Source of the DNA: Mycobacterium ostraviense
GTDB lineage: Bacteria; Actinomycetota; Actinomycetes; Mycobacteriales; Mycobacteriaceae
DNA: 35,643 nucleotides
Direction of reading: 5' to 3'
Assembly: GCF_002705925.1 (NCBI RefSeq)
Contig: NZ_NKRE01000001.1
Span: 1,953,067 to 1,988,709, forward strand
A program made the position numbers and the translations under genes. Positions within the stretch are counted from its first letter, which is position 1. The number at the start of each line of letters is the position of its first letter. Positions 16,454-24,772 of this stretch are shown piece after piece. The notes under the pieces were generated by a model, which ran no database searches, was not told the DNA's origin, and saw only the letters and a program-made list of their open reading frames with translations.

Positions 16454-17218
16454 TCAGAGCGAACGCTGCAGCAGCACCTGGCCGGTATCGGCGGAAACCA
16501 CTTGCACGGCGGCGATCCGATCAACCGGAGTCGAGATGCTGCCGGCTGGTGTCGCGGTGTGGCCGGGTTCGGCCACCCACGTCGCCAGCCGGGTTTGGCT
16601 GCCGTCACGACCGACCACGACCATCGCCAGTGTGTCGTGGGGCGCATCCGGTGGAGCCAGGCAAACACACCGCAGGTTGATGAACGTTCCCCAGTGCTCG
16701 GGGCGTAGCGACACCGTCGAAGCCAACAGGGTGGTCCCGACCTGTGCCATCGGTTGCGCCGACACGGCCGGCGGCTGCGGGGATCCGGAATAGCCCTGGA
16801 CACCAATCAGCACAGCGATTCCCAACACCACGGCAGCGGCGGCCGAAGCCACCCACGTCGTCAGCCGGGCGCGGCGGCGGCGCCAGCGCACCGTTGCCAG
16901 CAACGACGGCAACAACTGCGGCGAGAGCTGCGGCGCAGCCGGCGGACCGCCTGCGGCCGGGCCGGACTCGTTCATCGCTGCCACCTCCTCGCGGTCGAGC
17001 TGCGAAAGCAATGCGGGCACACCGGAGAGTTCGGCGACGGCCTGCCGGCAGGCGGGGCACCCGCTCATGTGCGCTTCGTATTCGCGGCGATCGGTCGCCG
17101 ATAGCGACCCCAATACGTAAGCGGCGTCCCACATCCCATAGGGGTGGTGGTGACCGGTCGTCAGGTCATACCCCTCGTTGTCACCGCGAGGGCCAAGCCC
17201 CCTAAGCGACGTGACCAT
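16454..17218 (-). CDS. rslA: Anti-sigma-L factor RslA (zinc-associated, membrane-anchored)
   Basis: RslA sequesters SigL at the membrane and releases it under oxidative conditions, according to work on the M. tuberculosis protein. The 254-residue sequence has the cytoplasmic zinc-associated motif HxxxCxxC (H50, C54, C57 in EAHMSGCPACR), a basic stretch (RWRRRRAR), one membrane helix at about 118-138 and an extracytoplasmic domain of about 115 residues. That domain contains a CVC pair and TRLATWVAEPGHTATPAGS. I chose the ATG at 17218: AGGAG lies nine bases upstream of it but directly abuts the in-frame ATG at 17227. It lies 69 bases after sigL in the same direction. Confidence 0.95.
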   Translation of the reverse strand: MVTSLRGLGPRGDNEGYDLTTGHHHPYGMWDAAYVLGSLSATDRREYEAHMSGCPACRQAVAELSGVPALLSQLDREEVAAMNESGPAAGGPPAAPQLSPQLLPSLLATVRWRRRRARLTTWVASAAAAVVLGIAVLIGVQGYSGSPQPPAVSAQPMAQVGTTLLASTVSLRPEHWGTFINLRCVCLAPPDAPHDTLAMVVVGRDGSQTRLATWVAEPGHTATPAGSISTPVDRIAAVQVVSADTGQVLLQRSL

Positions 17219-17287
17219 GTCATCCATCTCCTGTCACCCCCAAGTATTCGGAGCGGACGGCCGCCCAGATGAGTCCGTGAACAGTCG

Positions 17288-17833
17288 TCATCGCGTCACC
17301 CCAAGTTCCTGCAAACCGAGCCGCAGTGCCCGCACCGCGTAGTGAAGTCGCGACTTGACGGTCCCTTCGGCGATTCCCAGGTCGCCGGCAATCTGCGCGG
17401 TGGTAAATCCACGATAGTAGGACCGCTCGATCACGGCCCGGTGCTCGTGGGACAGGTGAGCCATCGCCTCGGCGATCAGCAACCGGTCCAGCGCCGCGTT
17501 CACCTCGTCGGGCACGGACTGCTCGGGTGCGCCCGATTCGTCGGTGGAGCCGACGACATTGCGCGACCGTGCGCTGCGCCGATCGTCGATGATCATGTTG
17601 CGCGCGACAGTGAACAACCACGCCCGCGCCGACCGCTCGGTATCACCTATCACTTCCGGGTGCTGCCACGCCCGCAACAATGTCTCCTGCACGACGTCCT
17701 CGGCCTGGCTCGCGTCGCCGGTCAACCGCAACGCATAACGCCACAACACCGCGGCATGCTCGTCGTAGAGCGCCTTCATCAGCGCGGCCTCGGTAGCCCC
17801 GGACGCCGCCCGAGTGCCGGCCACCCGACCCAC
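17288..17833 (-). CDS. sigL: ECF sigma factor SigL
   Basis: SigL is an extracytoplasmic-function sigma factor whose M. tuberculosis regulon includes its own operon, polyketide synthase genes (pks10-pks7) and the mpt53 operon. The 181-residue protein has sigma region 2 (ALYDEHAAVLWRYALRLTGD, then AEDVVQETLLRAWQHP) and region 4 (HRAVIERSYYRGFTTAQIAGDLG with AEGTVKSRLHYAVRALR). The GTG at 17833 is chosen for the very strong GGAGGTGATC six bases upstream and because the resulting GRVAG start resembles that of the M. tuberculosis protein. A later GTG at 17824 is also in frame. It is autoregulated through the adjacent TGAACC/CGTGTC promoter and controlled by RslA. Confidence 0.96.
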   Translation of the reverse strand: MGRVAGTRAASGATEAALMKALYDEHAAVLWRYALRLTGDASQAEDVVQETLLRAWQHPEVIGDTERSARAWLFTVARNMIIDDRRSARSRNVVGSTDESGAPEQSVPDEVNAALDRLLIAEAMAHLSHEHRAVIERSYYRGFTTAQIAGDLGIAEGTVKSRLHYAVRALRLGLQELGVTR

Positions 17834-17852
17834 TCGATCACCTCCCGCTTCT

Positions 17853-17880
17853 GACACGAGTCGAGTAGGTGTTTGGTTCA
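17853..17880 (-). promoter_or_regulatory. SigL autoregulatory promoter
   Basis: TGAACC (17875-17880) and CGTGTC (17853-17858) on the minus strand are separated by 16 bases, which is the SigL consensus as I recall it from M. tuberculosis. Transcription would begin near 17846, giving a leader of about 13 bases that contains GGAGGT. It lies directly after the map stop codon. Confidence 0.85.
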
Positions 17881-17885
17881 GCCGT

Positions 17886-18686
17886 CTAACCAAAGGTCAG
17901 GATTCGGGGCCCATCCTCGGTTACCGCAACTGTGTGCTCCCAGTGTGCCGCACGCGATCCGTCGGCAGTAGTGACCGTCCAGTTGTCGTCGAGCACCACG
18001 GTCCTGCCGGTGCCAAGAGTCAGCATCGGTTCGATGGCCAGGACCGAGCCCGCGACCAGCACCGGCCCGCGCCCGGGAGCGCCTTCATTGGGCAAGAATG
18101 GATCCATGTGCATCTGCCGGCCGATCCCGTGGCCGCCGTACCCGTCGACGATTCCGAACGAACGGCCGTAGCGGGTCTCGGCGCTACGGGTACCCCGCTC
18201 GATGGCATGCGAGACGTCGGTCAGCCGATTACCGACCACCATCGCCTTGATTCCGGCCTCCAGTGAGGCCAGGGTCGCTTCCGACAGGGCTTCGTCGGCC
18301 GGACTGAGCGGTCCGACTCCGAAGGTTATTGCCGCGTCGCCGTGCCAGCCGTCCAGGACCGCTCCGCAGTCGACCGAAACCAGGTCGCCGGCGGCCAGGA
18401 TTTCGGCGGCGGACGGAATGCCGTGGACCACCCGGTCATTGACCGAGACGCAGATCGACGCCGGGTAGCCGTGATAGCCCAGGAACGACGGGGTAGCACC
18501 GGCTTCGCGGATCACCGTCTCGGCGATGTCGTCGAGGCTCAGGCTCGACACCCCGGCGACTGCCGCCGCGCGGACGGCTCGCAGGGCCGCAGCCACGACG
18601 GAGCCCGCCGCGGCCATCGCGTCAAGCTCGCCGGCGGTGCGTTGTGGCACGACTTTGCGGCCCCGCAACCGTGCCAGGGCACGCAT
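17886..18686 (-). CDS. map: Methionine aminopeptidase, type I
   Basis: This enzyme removes the initiator methionine from nascent proteins. The 266-residue chain is a single pita-bread catalytic domain without the SH3-binding extension found in the other mycobacterial MetAP. The metal ligands are visible: Asp in [17 protein letters not shown] (two Asp), His in [10 protein letters not shown], Glu in LAIEPML and Glu in WEHTVAV. It corresponds to mapA (Rv0734). It starts two bases after the adk stop, in the secY-adk-map operon, and its stop is five bases before the sigL -35 element. Confidence 0.96.
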   Translation of the reverse strand: MRALARLRGRKVVPQRTAGELDAMAAAGSVVAAALRAVRAAAVAGVSSLSLDDIAETVIREAGATPSFLGYHGYPASICVSVNDRVVHGIPSAAEILAAGDLVSVDCGAVLDGWHGDAAITFGVGPLSPADEALSEATLASLEAGIKAMVVGNRLTDVSHAIERGTRSAETRYGRSFGIVDGYGGHGIGRQMHMDPFLPNEGAPGRGPVLVAGSVLAIEPMLTLGTGRTVVLDDNWTVTTADGSRAAHWEHTVAVTEDGPRILTFG

Positions 18687-18688
18687 GG

Positions 18689-19234
18689 CTACTTCCCCAG
18701 GGCCTGCAACGCGCGAGCGAACACTTCGTCCATGGTGCCAACCGCGTCGACGGTCTTGAGTTGGCTGCTGTAGTACTCCAGCAGCGGCGCGGTCTCGTCG
18801 CGGTACACCTTCATCCGGTTGAGGATCACCTCGTCGGTGTCGTCGGCGCGGCCACGGCCTTTGAGCCGCTCCAGCAACACCTCCTCCGACACCCGGAACT
18901 CCAGCACGGCATCGATGTCGGTCCCCCGGCGTTCGAGCATCTCGTGCAGCGCCTTGGCCTGTTCCACCGAGCGTGGGTATCCGTCCAGGATGAATCCGTT
19001 GGCCGCGTCGGGGTTGTTCAATCGATCGTCGACGAGTTCGTTGGTCAGATCGGACGGCACCAGGTCACCGGCGCTCAGGTACCGCTTGGCCTCGATGCCC
19101 AGCTTGGTGCCGTCTTCGATGTTTCGCCGGAACAGCTCGCCGGTGGAGATCTGCGGGATCCCCAGCTTTTCGGCCAGCTTTTGGGCTTGCGTCCCCTTGC
19201 CCGCCCCGGGCGGTCCCAGCAAAACGACTCTCAC
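18689..19234 (-). CDS. adk: Adenylate kinase
   Basis: Adk interconverts ATP + AMP and 2 ADP. The 181-residue protein is the short form with a minimal lid, as in M. tuberculosis. It has the P-loop GPPGAGKGT (residues 7-15), the AMP-binding STGELFR, the [10 protein letters not shown] motif and the [11 protein letters not shown] lid region. The GTG start overlaps the secY stop as GTGA, so it is translationally coupled to secY. Confidence 0.97.
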   Translation of the reverse strand: MRVVLLGPPGAGKGTQAQKLAEKLGIPQISTGELFRRNIEDGTKLGIEAKRYLSAGDLVPSDLTNELVDDRLNNPDAANGFILDGYPRSVEQAKALHEMLERRGTDIDAVLEFRVSEEVLLERLKGRGRADDTDEVILNRMKVYRDETAPLLEYYSSQLKTVDAVGTMDEVFARALQALGK

Positions 19235-20556
19235 TTGAGGAACCCTTCGTAGTTGCGCTGCATGAGCTGACTCTCGATCTGTTTGACCGTATCCAAACCG
19301 ACGCCGATCATGATCAGAACCGCGGTACCCCCGAAGGGTAGGTTCTGAACTCCGCCGCTGGCGCCGATCTGCAGGAACAGATTGGGCAACACGGCGATCA
19401 CGCCAAGATAGATCGAACCCGGCAGGGTAATCCGGCTCAGCACATAACGCAGATAATCAGCGGTCGGGCGGCCCGGACGAATGCCTGGAATGAAGCCGCC
19501 GAACTTTTTCATCTCATCGGCACGCTCGTCGGGATTGAACGTGATCGACACATAGAAATAGGTGAAGAAGATGATCAGGCCGAAGTAGATGGCGATATAG
19601 CCGATGTTGCTGGGGTCGGACAGGTAGGTGGCGACGAACTTGTCCCACCAGCCACGGCCGAGACCCCCGGTGCCGCTGCGGACCAGCTGAGTGATCAGGT
19701 GCGGAATGTAGATCAGCGACGAAGCAAAGATGACCGGGATGACGCCGGCCTGGTTGACCTTGAGCGGCAGATACGTCGACGTTCCGCCGTACATCCGCCG
19801 GCCCACCATCCGTTTGGCGTATTGCACCGGGATGCGGCGCTGGCCCTGCTCGACGAAAACCACGCCGACGATGATGATCAGCGTGGCCACGCAGACCGCG
19901 GCGAAGACCGCGCCGCCGCGGCTTTCCAGGATGTCATGTCCTTCGGGATAAATGCGGGCGGCAATGCCGACGAAGATCAGCAGCGACATGCCGTTGCCGA
20001 TGCCGCGTTCGGTGATCAACTCGCCCATCCACATCACCAGCGCCGCGCCACTGGTCATCACCAGCACGATGACGACCAGGGTGAATATGCTGTCGTCGGC
20101 GATGATTTTCTCGCGGCAGCCTTGCAGCAGCTGGTCGTTGGCCGCCAGCGCCACGATGCTGGTGGCCTGCAGAATCGCCAGCGCGATCGCCAGATAACGG
20201 GTGTACTGCGTCATCTTGGCCTGACCGGACTGGCCTTCCTTACGCAGTTCCTCGAACCTGGGGATGACGACGGTCAGCAGCTGCACGATGATGCTGGCGG
20301 TGATGTAGGGCATCACCCCGACCGCGAACACCGTGAGCTTGAGCAGCGCGCCGCCGGAGAACAGGTTGATCAGCGAGTAGATCTGTCCAGCTTCGCCGCT
20401 GCTGGCCTGTTTGATGCACTGCTGAACGTGCGGAAAGTCGACGCCCGGAGACGGCAGTGAGGCGCCGACCCGGTACAGCACCACGATGCCCAGCGTGAAG
20501 AGGATCTTCCGTCTCAGGTCGACCGTACGCAGCGATGAGATGAAAGCCGAAAGCAC
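19231..20556 (-). CDS. secY: Sec translocase subunit SecY
   Basis: SecY is the protein-conducting channel in the plasma membrane. The 441-residue sequence has ten predicted membrane segments, including the plug region after [11 protein letters not shown], the conserved [11 protein letters not shown], and the cytoplasmic loop [19 protein letters not shown] that contacts SecA and ribosomes. The terminal [10 protein letters not shown] is typical. The GTG at 20556 is chosen because it is preceded by AGGAGG at a six-base distance and begins [17 protein letters not shown], the normal N-terminus; an upstream ATG at 20583 would place that ribosome site inside the gene. It heads the secY-adk-map operon. 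Confidence 0.97.
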   Translation of the reverse strand: MLSAFISSLRTVDLRRKILFTLGIVVLYRVGASLPSPGVDFPHVQQCIKQASSGEAGQIYSLINLFSGGALLKLTVFAVGVMPYITASIIVQLLTVVIPRFEELRKEGQSGQAKMTQYTRYLAIALAILQATSIVALAANDQLLQGCREKIIADDSIFTLVVIVLVMTSGAALVMWMGELITERGIGNGMSLLIFVGIAARIYPEGHDILESRGGAVFAAVCVATLIIIVGVVFVEQGQRRIPVQYAKRMVGRRMYGGTSTYLPLKVNQAGVIPVIFASSLIYIPHLITQLVRSGTGGLGRGWWDKFVATYLSDPSNIGYIAIYFGLIIFFTYFYVSITFNPDERADEMKKFGGFIPGIRPGRPTADYLRYVLSRITLPGSIYLGVIAVLPNLFLQIGASGGVQNLPFGGTAVLIMIGVGLDTVKQIESQLMQRNYEGFLK

Positions 20557-20628
20557 TACTTCCTCCTGCGCAGCGGGGGTCATCCTGCATTACGCGCCCA
20601 ACACTCGCAGGCCAGGACGTACGGCCGC

Positions 20629-20636
20629 ATTATCTA
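20629..20636 (-). promoter_or_regulatory. Candidate -10 for the secY operon
   Basis: TAGATAAT on the minus strand is a reasonable -10 (TANNNT variants), about 75 bases upstream of secY. A TTGACG lies only five bases before it, so it cannot be its -35. No better promoter was found in 20557-20780. Weak call. Confidence 0.25.
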
Positions 20637-20735
20637 CAGCGCGTCAAACCGTTACGAGATTAACAGCTGATGTGTGCGGGACTTGCCAGGGTGGCCGTGG
20701 CGGCGCCGGGTGAGGCGTACAGTCTTGGTAGTTCG

Positions 20736-20750
20736 TTATATTTGCTAAAT
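20736..20750. repeat. AT-rich palindrome upstream of SAM methyltransferase 1
   Basis: ATATTT-GCT-AAATAT is a perfect 6-bp inverted repeat with a three-base centre in an otherwise GC-rich region, about 30 bases before the ATG at 20781. It is a possible repressor operator. The exact end positions are counted by eye and may be off by a base. Confidence 0.4.
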
Positions 20751-20780
20751 ATCAATGAGAGGCCGGCGGAGGGCAAACGG

Positions 20781-21728
20781 ATGACGCAATTAGGTAGCGC
20801 GCGCTTCGAGGGCGACACCTGGGATTTGGCTTCTAGCGTGGGTTTGACGGCCACCATGGTGGCGGCCGCACGCGCGGCGGCCTGCCGGGACGCCACCGGC
20901 GCCGGAGCCATTGCCAGCGACCACTTCGCCGAGCCGCTGGTCAAAGCGGTCGGCGTCGACTTCTTCAGCCGCGTCGCCAGTGGCGAGCTGAGTACCGCCG
21001 ACCTCGATGACGACACGGCCGACGGCATCCAGCACTTCGCCAACGCTATGACCGTGCGCACCAGGTTCTTCGACGACTTCTTCGGCGACGCAACCCGGGT
21101 CGGCATCCGCCGAGCCGTCATCCTGGCATCCGGTCTGGATTCCCGCGCTTACCGGCTGCCCTGGCCGGCCGGTGCCACCGTGTTCGAAGTCGACCAGCCG
21201 CGGGTGATCGAGTTCAAGACCGCGACGCTGGCCGGTCTGGGTGCCCAGCCAACGGCCGATCGGCGCCCGGTAGCGGTCGACTTGCGTGACGACTGGCCGG
21301 CGGCATTGCGCGAAGCCGGCTTCGACCCGGCCCAGCCAACTGCCTGGTCCGCAGAAGGGCTGCTGGGTTACCTGCCGGCGCAGGCCCAGGACCGGCTGCT
21401 GGATCAGGTCACCGCCCACAGCGCACCGGGCAGCCGGTTCGCCACCGAGGGTCTGCTCGACGTCAACGATCTGAACCGAGAAGAGCTGCGACGGCGCATG
21501 CGGCGCCAGAATGAGCGGTGGAATCGCCACGGCTTCGATCTCGACATGGCGGCTCTGCTGTATTTCGACGAGCGCACCGACGCGGGCACGTATCTGGCCG
21601 CCCATGGTTGGCGGATCACCGGGGTGAGCAACACCGAGCTGTTCGCCCGACATGGACTGCCGCCCGTCGACGGCGACGACGCGCCCTTCGGCGAGGTGGT
21701 CTACCTCTCAGCCGAATTCGGGGGCTGA
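20781..21728 (+). CDS. Putative SAM-dependent methyltransferase, Rv0731c-like
   Basis: This 315-residue protein belongs to the large mycobacterial class I methyltransferase family related to leucine carboxyl methyltransferases (PPM1/LCMT, TIGR00027). Family marks are [20 protein letters not shown] at the N-terminus, [11 protein letters not shown], the SAM-binding [18 protein letters not shown] and [12 protein letters not shown], and the [18 protein letters not shown] helix. Substrates are generally unknown; carboxyl methylation of lipids or small acids is the usual guess. The ATG at 20781 has GGAGGG eight bases upstream. It is transcribed away from secY and is followed by a paralog. Confidence 0.9.
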   Translation: MTQLGSARFEGDTWDLASSVGLTATMVAAARAAACRDATGAGAIASDHFAEPLVKAVGVDFFSRVASGELSTADLDDDTADGIQHFANAMTVRTRFFDDFFGDATRVGIRRAVILASGLDSRAYRLPWPAGATVFEVDQPRVIEFKTATLAGLGAQPTADRRPVAVDLRDDWPAALREAGFDPAQPTAWSAEGLLGYLPAQAQDRLLDQVTAHSAPGSRFATEGLLDVNDLNREELRRRMRRQNERWNRHGFDLDMAALLYFDERTDAGTYLAAHGWRITGVSNTELFARHGLPPVDGDDAPFGEVVYLSAEFGG

Positions 21729-21781
21729 GGCCACACTGTCTTGGCAGTCCTGCACATCGACGCGAGCTGAAACTGAAAAAC

Positions 21782-22690
21782 ATGGCAATCGACTCATCCC
21801 GATCCCCCGGCGACAGCTGGGATTTGGCATCCAGCGTCGGCGCCACCGCGACGATGGTCGCCGCCGCCCGCGCGCTGGCGTCCGTGGCGGCCGACCCGAT
21901 CATCGACGACCCGTTTGCCGCACCGCTGGTGCGCGCGGTCGGCCTCGACTTCTTCGCTCGCCTGGTCGACGGCGGCATACCCCGTGACGAGGAATCCGAC
22001 CGCGAATTGCAGGTCATCACGGAGTCGATCGCGGTGCGCACCCGATTCTTCGACGAATACTTCCGCCATGCCGCCCGCGACGGGCTTCGGCAATGCGTCA
22101 TTTTGGCTGCCGGCCTCGACGCCCGGGCCTACCGGTTGTCCTGGCCGGGTGACAATGTGGTCTACGAAGTCGATCAGCCCGCGGTTGTCGAGTTCAAGAG
22201 CAGCACCATGTCGGCACTGGGCGCCGTCCCCGCGGCACGGCGCCGAACGGTCAGCATCGACCTACGCGACGACTGGCCGAATGCCCTGCGTCACAAGGGA
22301 TTCGACGGCACGAAACCGACGGCCTGGAGCGCGGAGGGCCTGCTGATGTACCTTCCGCCCGACGCCCAGGACCGGCTGTTCGACAACATCACCGAGCTGA
22401 GCGCGCCCGGAAGCAGGCTGGCCACCGAGTACCATCCCGACGCCGGATCGACGATGGCGCAGCGTGCCCAGGAGTTCAACCAGCGGTGGGCCACCTTGGG
22501 CTGCGATATCGACTTGTCGGGACTGTTCTACGACGGCGAGCGCAGCAACGTCGTGGAGTACCTGACCGGCCGGGGCTGGCAGGTGGGCACCCGGCCACGC
22601 CGAGAGTTGTTCACCGATTACGGTCGCGTCTTACCCGACGACGACATGTCGCAGCTCGGCGACATCGTTGCCGTCACCGCAACGCGTTAA
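21782..22690 (+). CDS. Putative SAM-dependent methyltransferase, paralog 2
   Basis: This 302-residue protein is of the same LCMT-like family as its left neighbour, with [60 protein letters not shown] and WSAEGLLMYLPPDAQDRLFD. The two paralogs are in tandem, 53 bases apart, on the same strand, and probably arose by an old duplication since identity looks moderate rather than high. No clear ribosome-binding site precedes the ATG at 21782. M. tuberculosis has only one copy at this point as I recall, so this would be an additional member. Confidence 0.9.
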   Translation: MAIDSSRSPGDSWDLASSVGATATMVAAARALASVAADPIIDDPFAAPLVRAVGLDFFARLVDGGIPRDEESDRELQVITESIAVRTRFFDEYFRHAARDGLRQCVILAAGLDARAYRLSWPGDNVVYEVDQPAVVEFKSSTMSALGAVPAARRRTVSIDLRDDWPNALRHKGFDGTKPTAWSAEGLLMYLPPDAQDRLFDNITELSAPGSRLATEYHPDAGSTMAQRAQEFNQRWATLGCDIDLSGLFYDGERSNVVEYLTGRGWQVGTRPRRELFTDYGRVLPDDDMSQLGDIVAVTATR

Positions 22691-22693
22691 CCA

Positions 22694-23359
22694 CTAGGCC
22701 GGATGGGCCGCCGGCGCGCGGACGACCATGGGAACGGCCGGGAACGCCCACGCCATCTCCGACCGGGACTTGCGCAATGCCGCTGTGCCGTAACCCTTCT
22801 TACGGTGCTCGGGGTGTATCCAGATCCGGACGTCTACCTCGCCGTGGACGAGTTCGCCGAACACCATGCCGACCTTCTGCCCGGAATCGACGGCGACGAA
22901 CCAGGCGGCCTCCTCGTCGTCGACTCTGCTCAGCGCTGCGTTGATCTCGTCATCGAGATTGCCGGCGGGCCCGCCGGACCCGTCGCCGGCCGCACCCATT
23001 TCCTCGGTGCGTGCGGCGAAGATGTCGCGGTCTTCGTCGGCGCAGAAGGGCCGCAGCTCCAGGCTCTCGCCGAAGCTCGCGGGACGATCTTTCGCGGCAA
23101 AAGTCAGCTGTTGGTTCAGGTCTTCGAGTTCGGCCAGGATCTGCTTGCGAGCATCCTGGGTGAGCTGGTCGAAGGACATGCTCATCACCGCTTCGGCGGC
23201 CACATGCGAGGTGCCCAGCAGCGTCACGATCGCCTCGACCGCGGCCGCTTTGTTCTCGGCCTCGACGATGGCGTCGGCGACCTCGTGCCGACGTTCAAGT
23301 GCGGCGTACAAGGCATCTGCGATCTCGCGGCGGACGGCAGTCTGGTCGTGGTCTGTCAT
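22694..23359 (-). CDS. GNAT acetyltransferase with GyrA-like N-terminal helical domain, Rv0730-like
   Basis: This 221-residue protein has two parts. Residues about 1-90 form a helical region (ADALYAALERRHEVADAIVEA to LEDLNQQL) that resembles the coiled-coil segment of DNA gyrase subunit A, notably AAEAVMSMSFDQLTQDARKQ against the GyrA pattern with A..IL.(M/L)....LT. Residues about 100-221 are a GNAT fold with the acetyl-CoA loop HRKKGYGTAALRKS and the preceding strand VDVRIWIHPEH. The acceptor is unknown. It converges with the upstream methyltransferase and has the xylB remnant 41 bases behind it. Confidence 0.85.
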   Translation of the reverse strand: MTDHDQTAVRREIADALYAALERRHEVADAIVEAENKAAAVEAIVTLLGTSHVAAEAVMSMSFDQLTQDARKQILAELEDLNQQLTFAAKDRPASFGESLELRPFCADEDRDIFAARTEEMGAAGDGSGGPAGNLDDEINAALSRVDDEEAAWFVAVDSGQKVGMVFGELVHGEVDVRIWIHPEHRKKGYGTAALRKSRSEMAWAFPAVPMVVRAPAAHPA

Positions 23360-23400
23360 TGCATAAGCCTAGAACGACATACCCGGTATCGCGCCACCCG

Positions 23401-24650
23401 CTAGGCCAACTTTGATCCACTGAGCTCCAGGAACCGCCGATAGCGCTCTTTGGTCGGACCGATCCACTCCGGACGGGGTTCCACGGCCCGCTCGATCGAG
23501 GCCCAGCGGGCGGCGTCGGTGATCGACGACTCCAGACCGGCCGCCATGCGCCCCAGGAAAGCCGCGCCCAGAGCGGCTCCCTCGGCCACGCGGGCCACCT
23601 GCACCGGCCGGCCGGTCGCCTCGGCGATGGCCTGCAGCCAGGGCTGGACGCGGGTGCCGCCACCGGATGCGACGAGCCGCAAGGCCGGCGCCCCGCTCAA
23701 CTCGATGAGCCGACGAACCACGAAGCCCGATGCTTCGAAGGCCGCCCGCCGAACCGACGCGGGGTCCTGGGTGAGGTCCAGGCCGTCGAGCAGCGCCCGG
23801 CGGTCGGGATCATGGAACGGCGTGCGTTCGCCACGAATGTAAGGCAGCCAGACCGGTACCCGGCGTGGATCGGCGGCAGCCGGATCACCCGGTGCCACAA
23901 CGCGATCCACCCAGCCGAGGAACAAGCCCCCCGCGTTGCTGGCCCCGCCGATCTGGCTTTTCCCGGCGGCCGTGTGCGGAATGGTCCACAAGCCCGGCAG
24001 GTGCCGGGGCTCGGCGATGGTCGTCCACACGATCAGCGTGGTGCCACACAGCACCAGCACATCGCCGTCGTGGTCGGCGCCCGCCACGATCTGCTCACAC
24101 ACGGCGTCGATGGCGCCGGTTCCCAGCACCGCGTCGGTGCCGTGGACCTGACCGATCGCCGAGCCGAACGTTTCAACCCGAGGCGTCTGCGCGACACTGG
24201 CCCCGCAGTCGGCGCACGCCGCCGGGTTCCACCCGGACCAGTCGAACAACGGCAAACCCGTTACGGCCGTGGCGAAGTCGATAACCGGCTCACCCGCCAC
24301 CGGCTACTGGCCACCGCGGGCGCCGGCCAGTAGCCGGTGGCGTCGGGCGCTTCGGCGGCCGTCCAGCGCAGAAATTCGGCGGCTTCACCCACCGACGGCA
24401 GCGGCTGTTGGGCGGCACCGGGTGCGCGGCCCCTGCTGTCGCCGTAGAGCAGTCCCGAGGTGACGGGCCGGCCGTCGGAGCCGACGGCGGTCAGCGACGG
24501 CACCATCGCCGAAACGGCCACCGCTTTCGCGGCGGCAGGGGCCAGCTGGCCCAGGGCCGCCAACGGCCCGCGCCGCCATGCCTCGTCGGCATCGTGCTCG
24601 AGCCGGTCGGGGGCCGGCACCCGCAGCTGATGCGTACGCGACATCGGCCA
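23401..24650 (-). pseudogene. xylB: xylB-like FGGY carbohydrate kinase, disrupted
   Basis: The segment matches the FGGY kinase annotated xylB (Rv0729) in M. tuberculosis but is broken twice. The C-terminal 300 residues (23401-24300) read without stops, from EPVIDFATAVTGLPLFDW through GGASNAGGLFLGWVDR and VASGGGTRVQPW to RYRRFLELSGSKLA. The preceding part, THQLRVPAPDRLEHDADEAW to GYWPAPAVA, is in another frame, so a one-base loss lies near 24305-24315. The first 35-40 residues, with the ATP-binding DIGTTxxK motif, are missing; the sequence runs straight into a fragment of a divergent gene at about 24650. A product is therefore unlikely to be active. Confidence 0.85.
24295..24342. repeat. Perfect 18-bp inverted repeat at the xylB frameshift
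   Basis: CGCCACCGGCTACTGGCC (24295-24312) and its exact reverse complement (24325-24342) flank a 12-base spacer. The arm at 24325-24342 encodes the conserved ATGYWP of the kinase; the other arm replaces the expected coding sequence just downstream and carries the frameshift. Confidence 0.92.
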
Positions 24651-24655
24651 GGTCG

Positions 24656-24772
24656 CGGGCCCTGATTGCCGTAGCGGTCACCCGTGGGGATCCCAACAAC
24701 GTCGACATCGCGGGCGCCACCGCGGCCGGTATCCCGGTGCTGAACACTCCGGCGCGCAACGCCGACGCGGTT
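24656..24772 (+). pseudogene. D-2-hydroxyacid dehydrogenase (serA2-like) fragment
   Basis: About 39 codons survive, reading RALIAVAVTRGDPNNVDIAG then ATAAGIPVLNTPARNADAV. This is the interdomain region typical of phosphoglycerate-dehydrogenase-like enzymes, where the pattern LIAVxRGGPxNVDxxAATxxGIPVxNTPGRNAxAV precedes the NAD-binding domain. Everything before and after is gone. In M. tuberculosis serA2 (Rv0728c) is divergent from xylB, and orientation here agrees. The left edge abuts the truncated xylB and the right edge the truncated alcohol dehydrogenase. Confidence 0.8.

Noticed and set aside
18689..20556. tRNA or other RNA gene near secY/adk
   Set aside because: No cloverleaf or known structured RNA could be recognised in the gaps, which are too short or fully coding.
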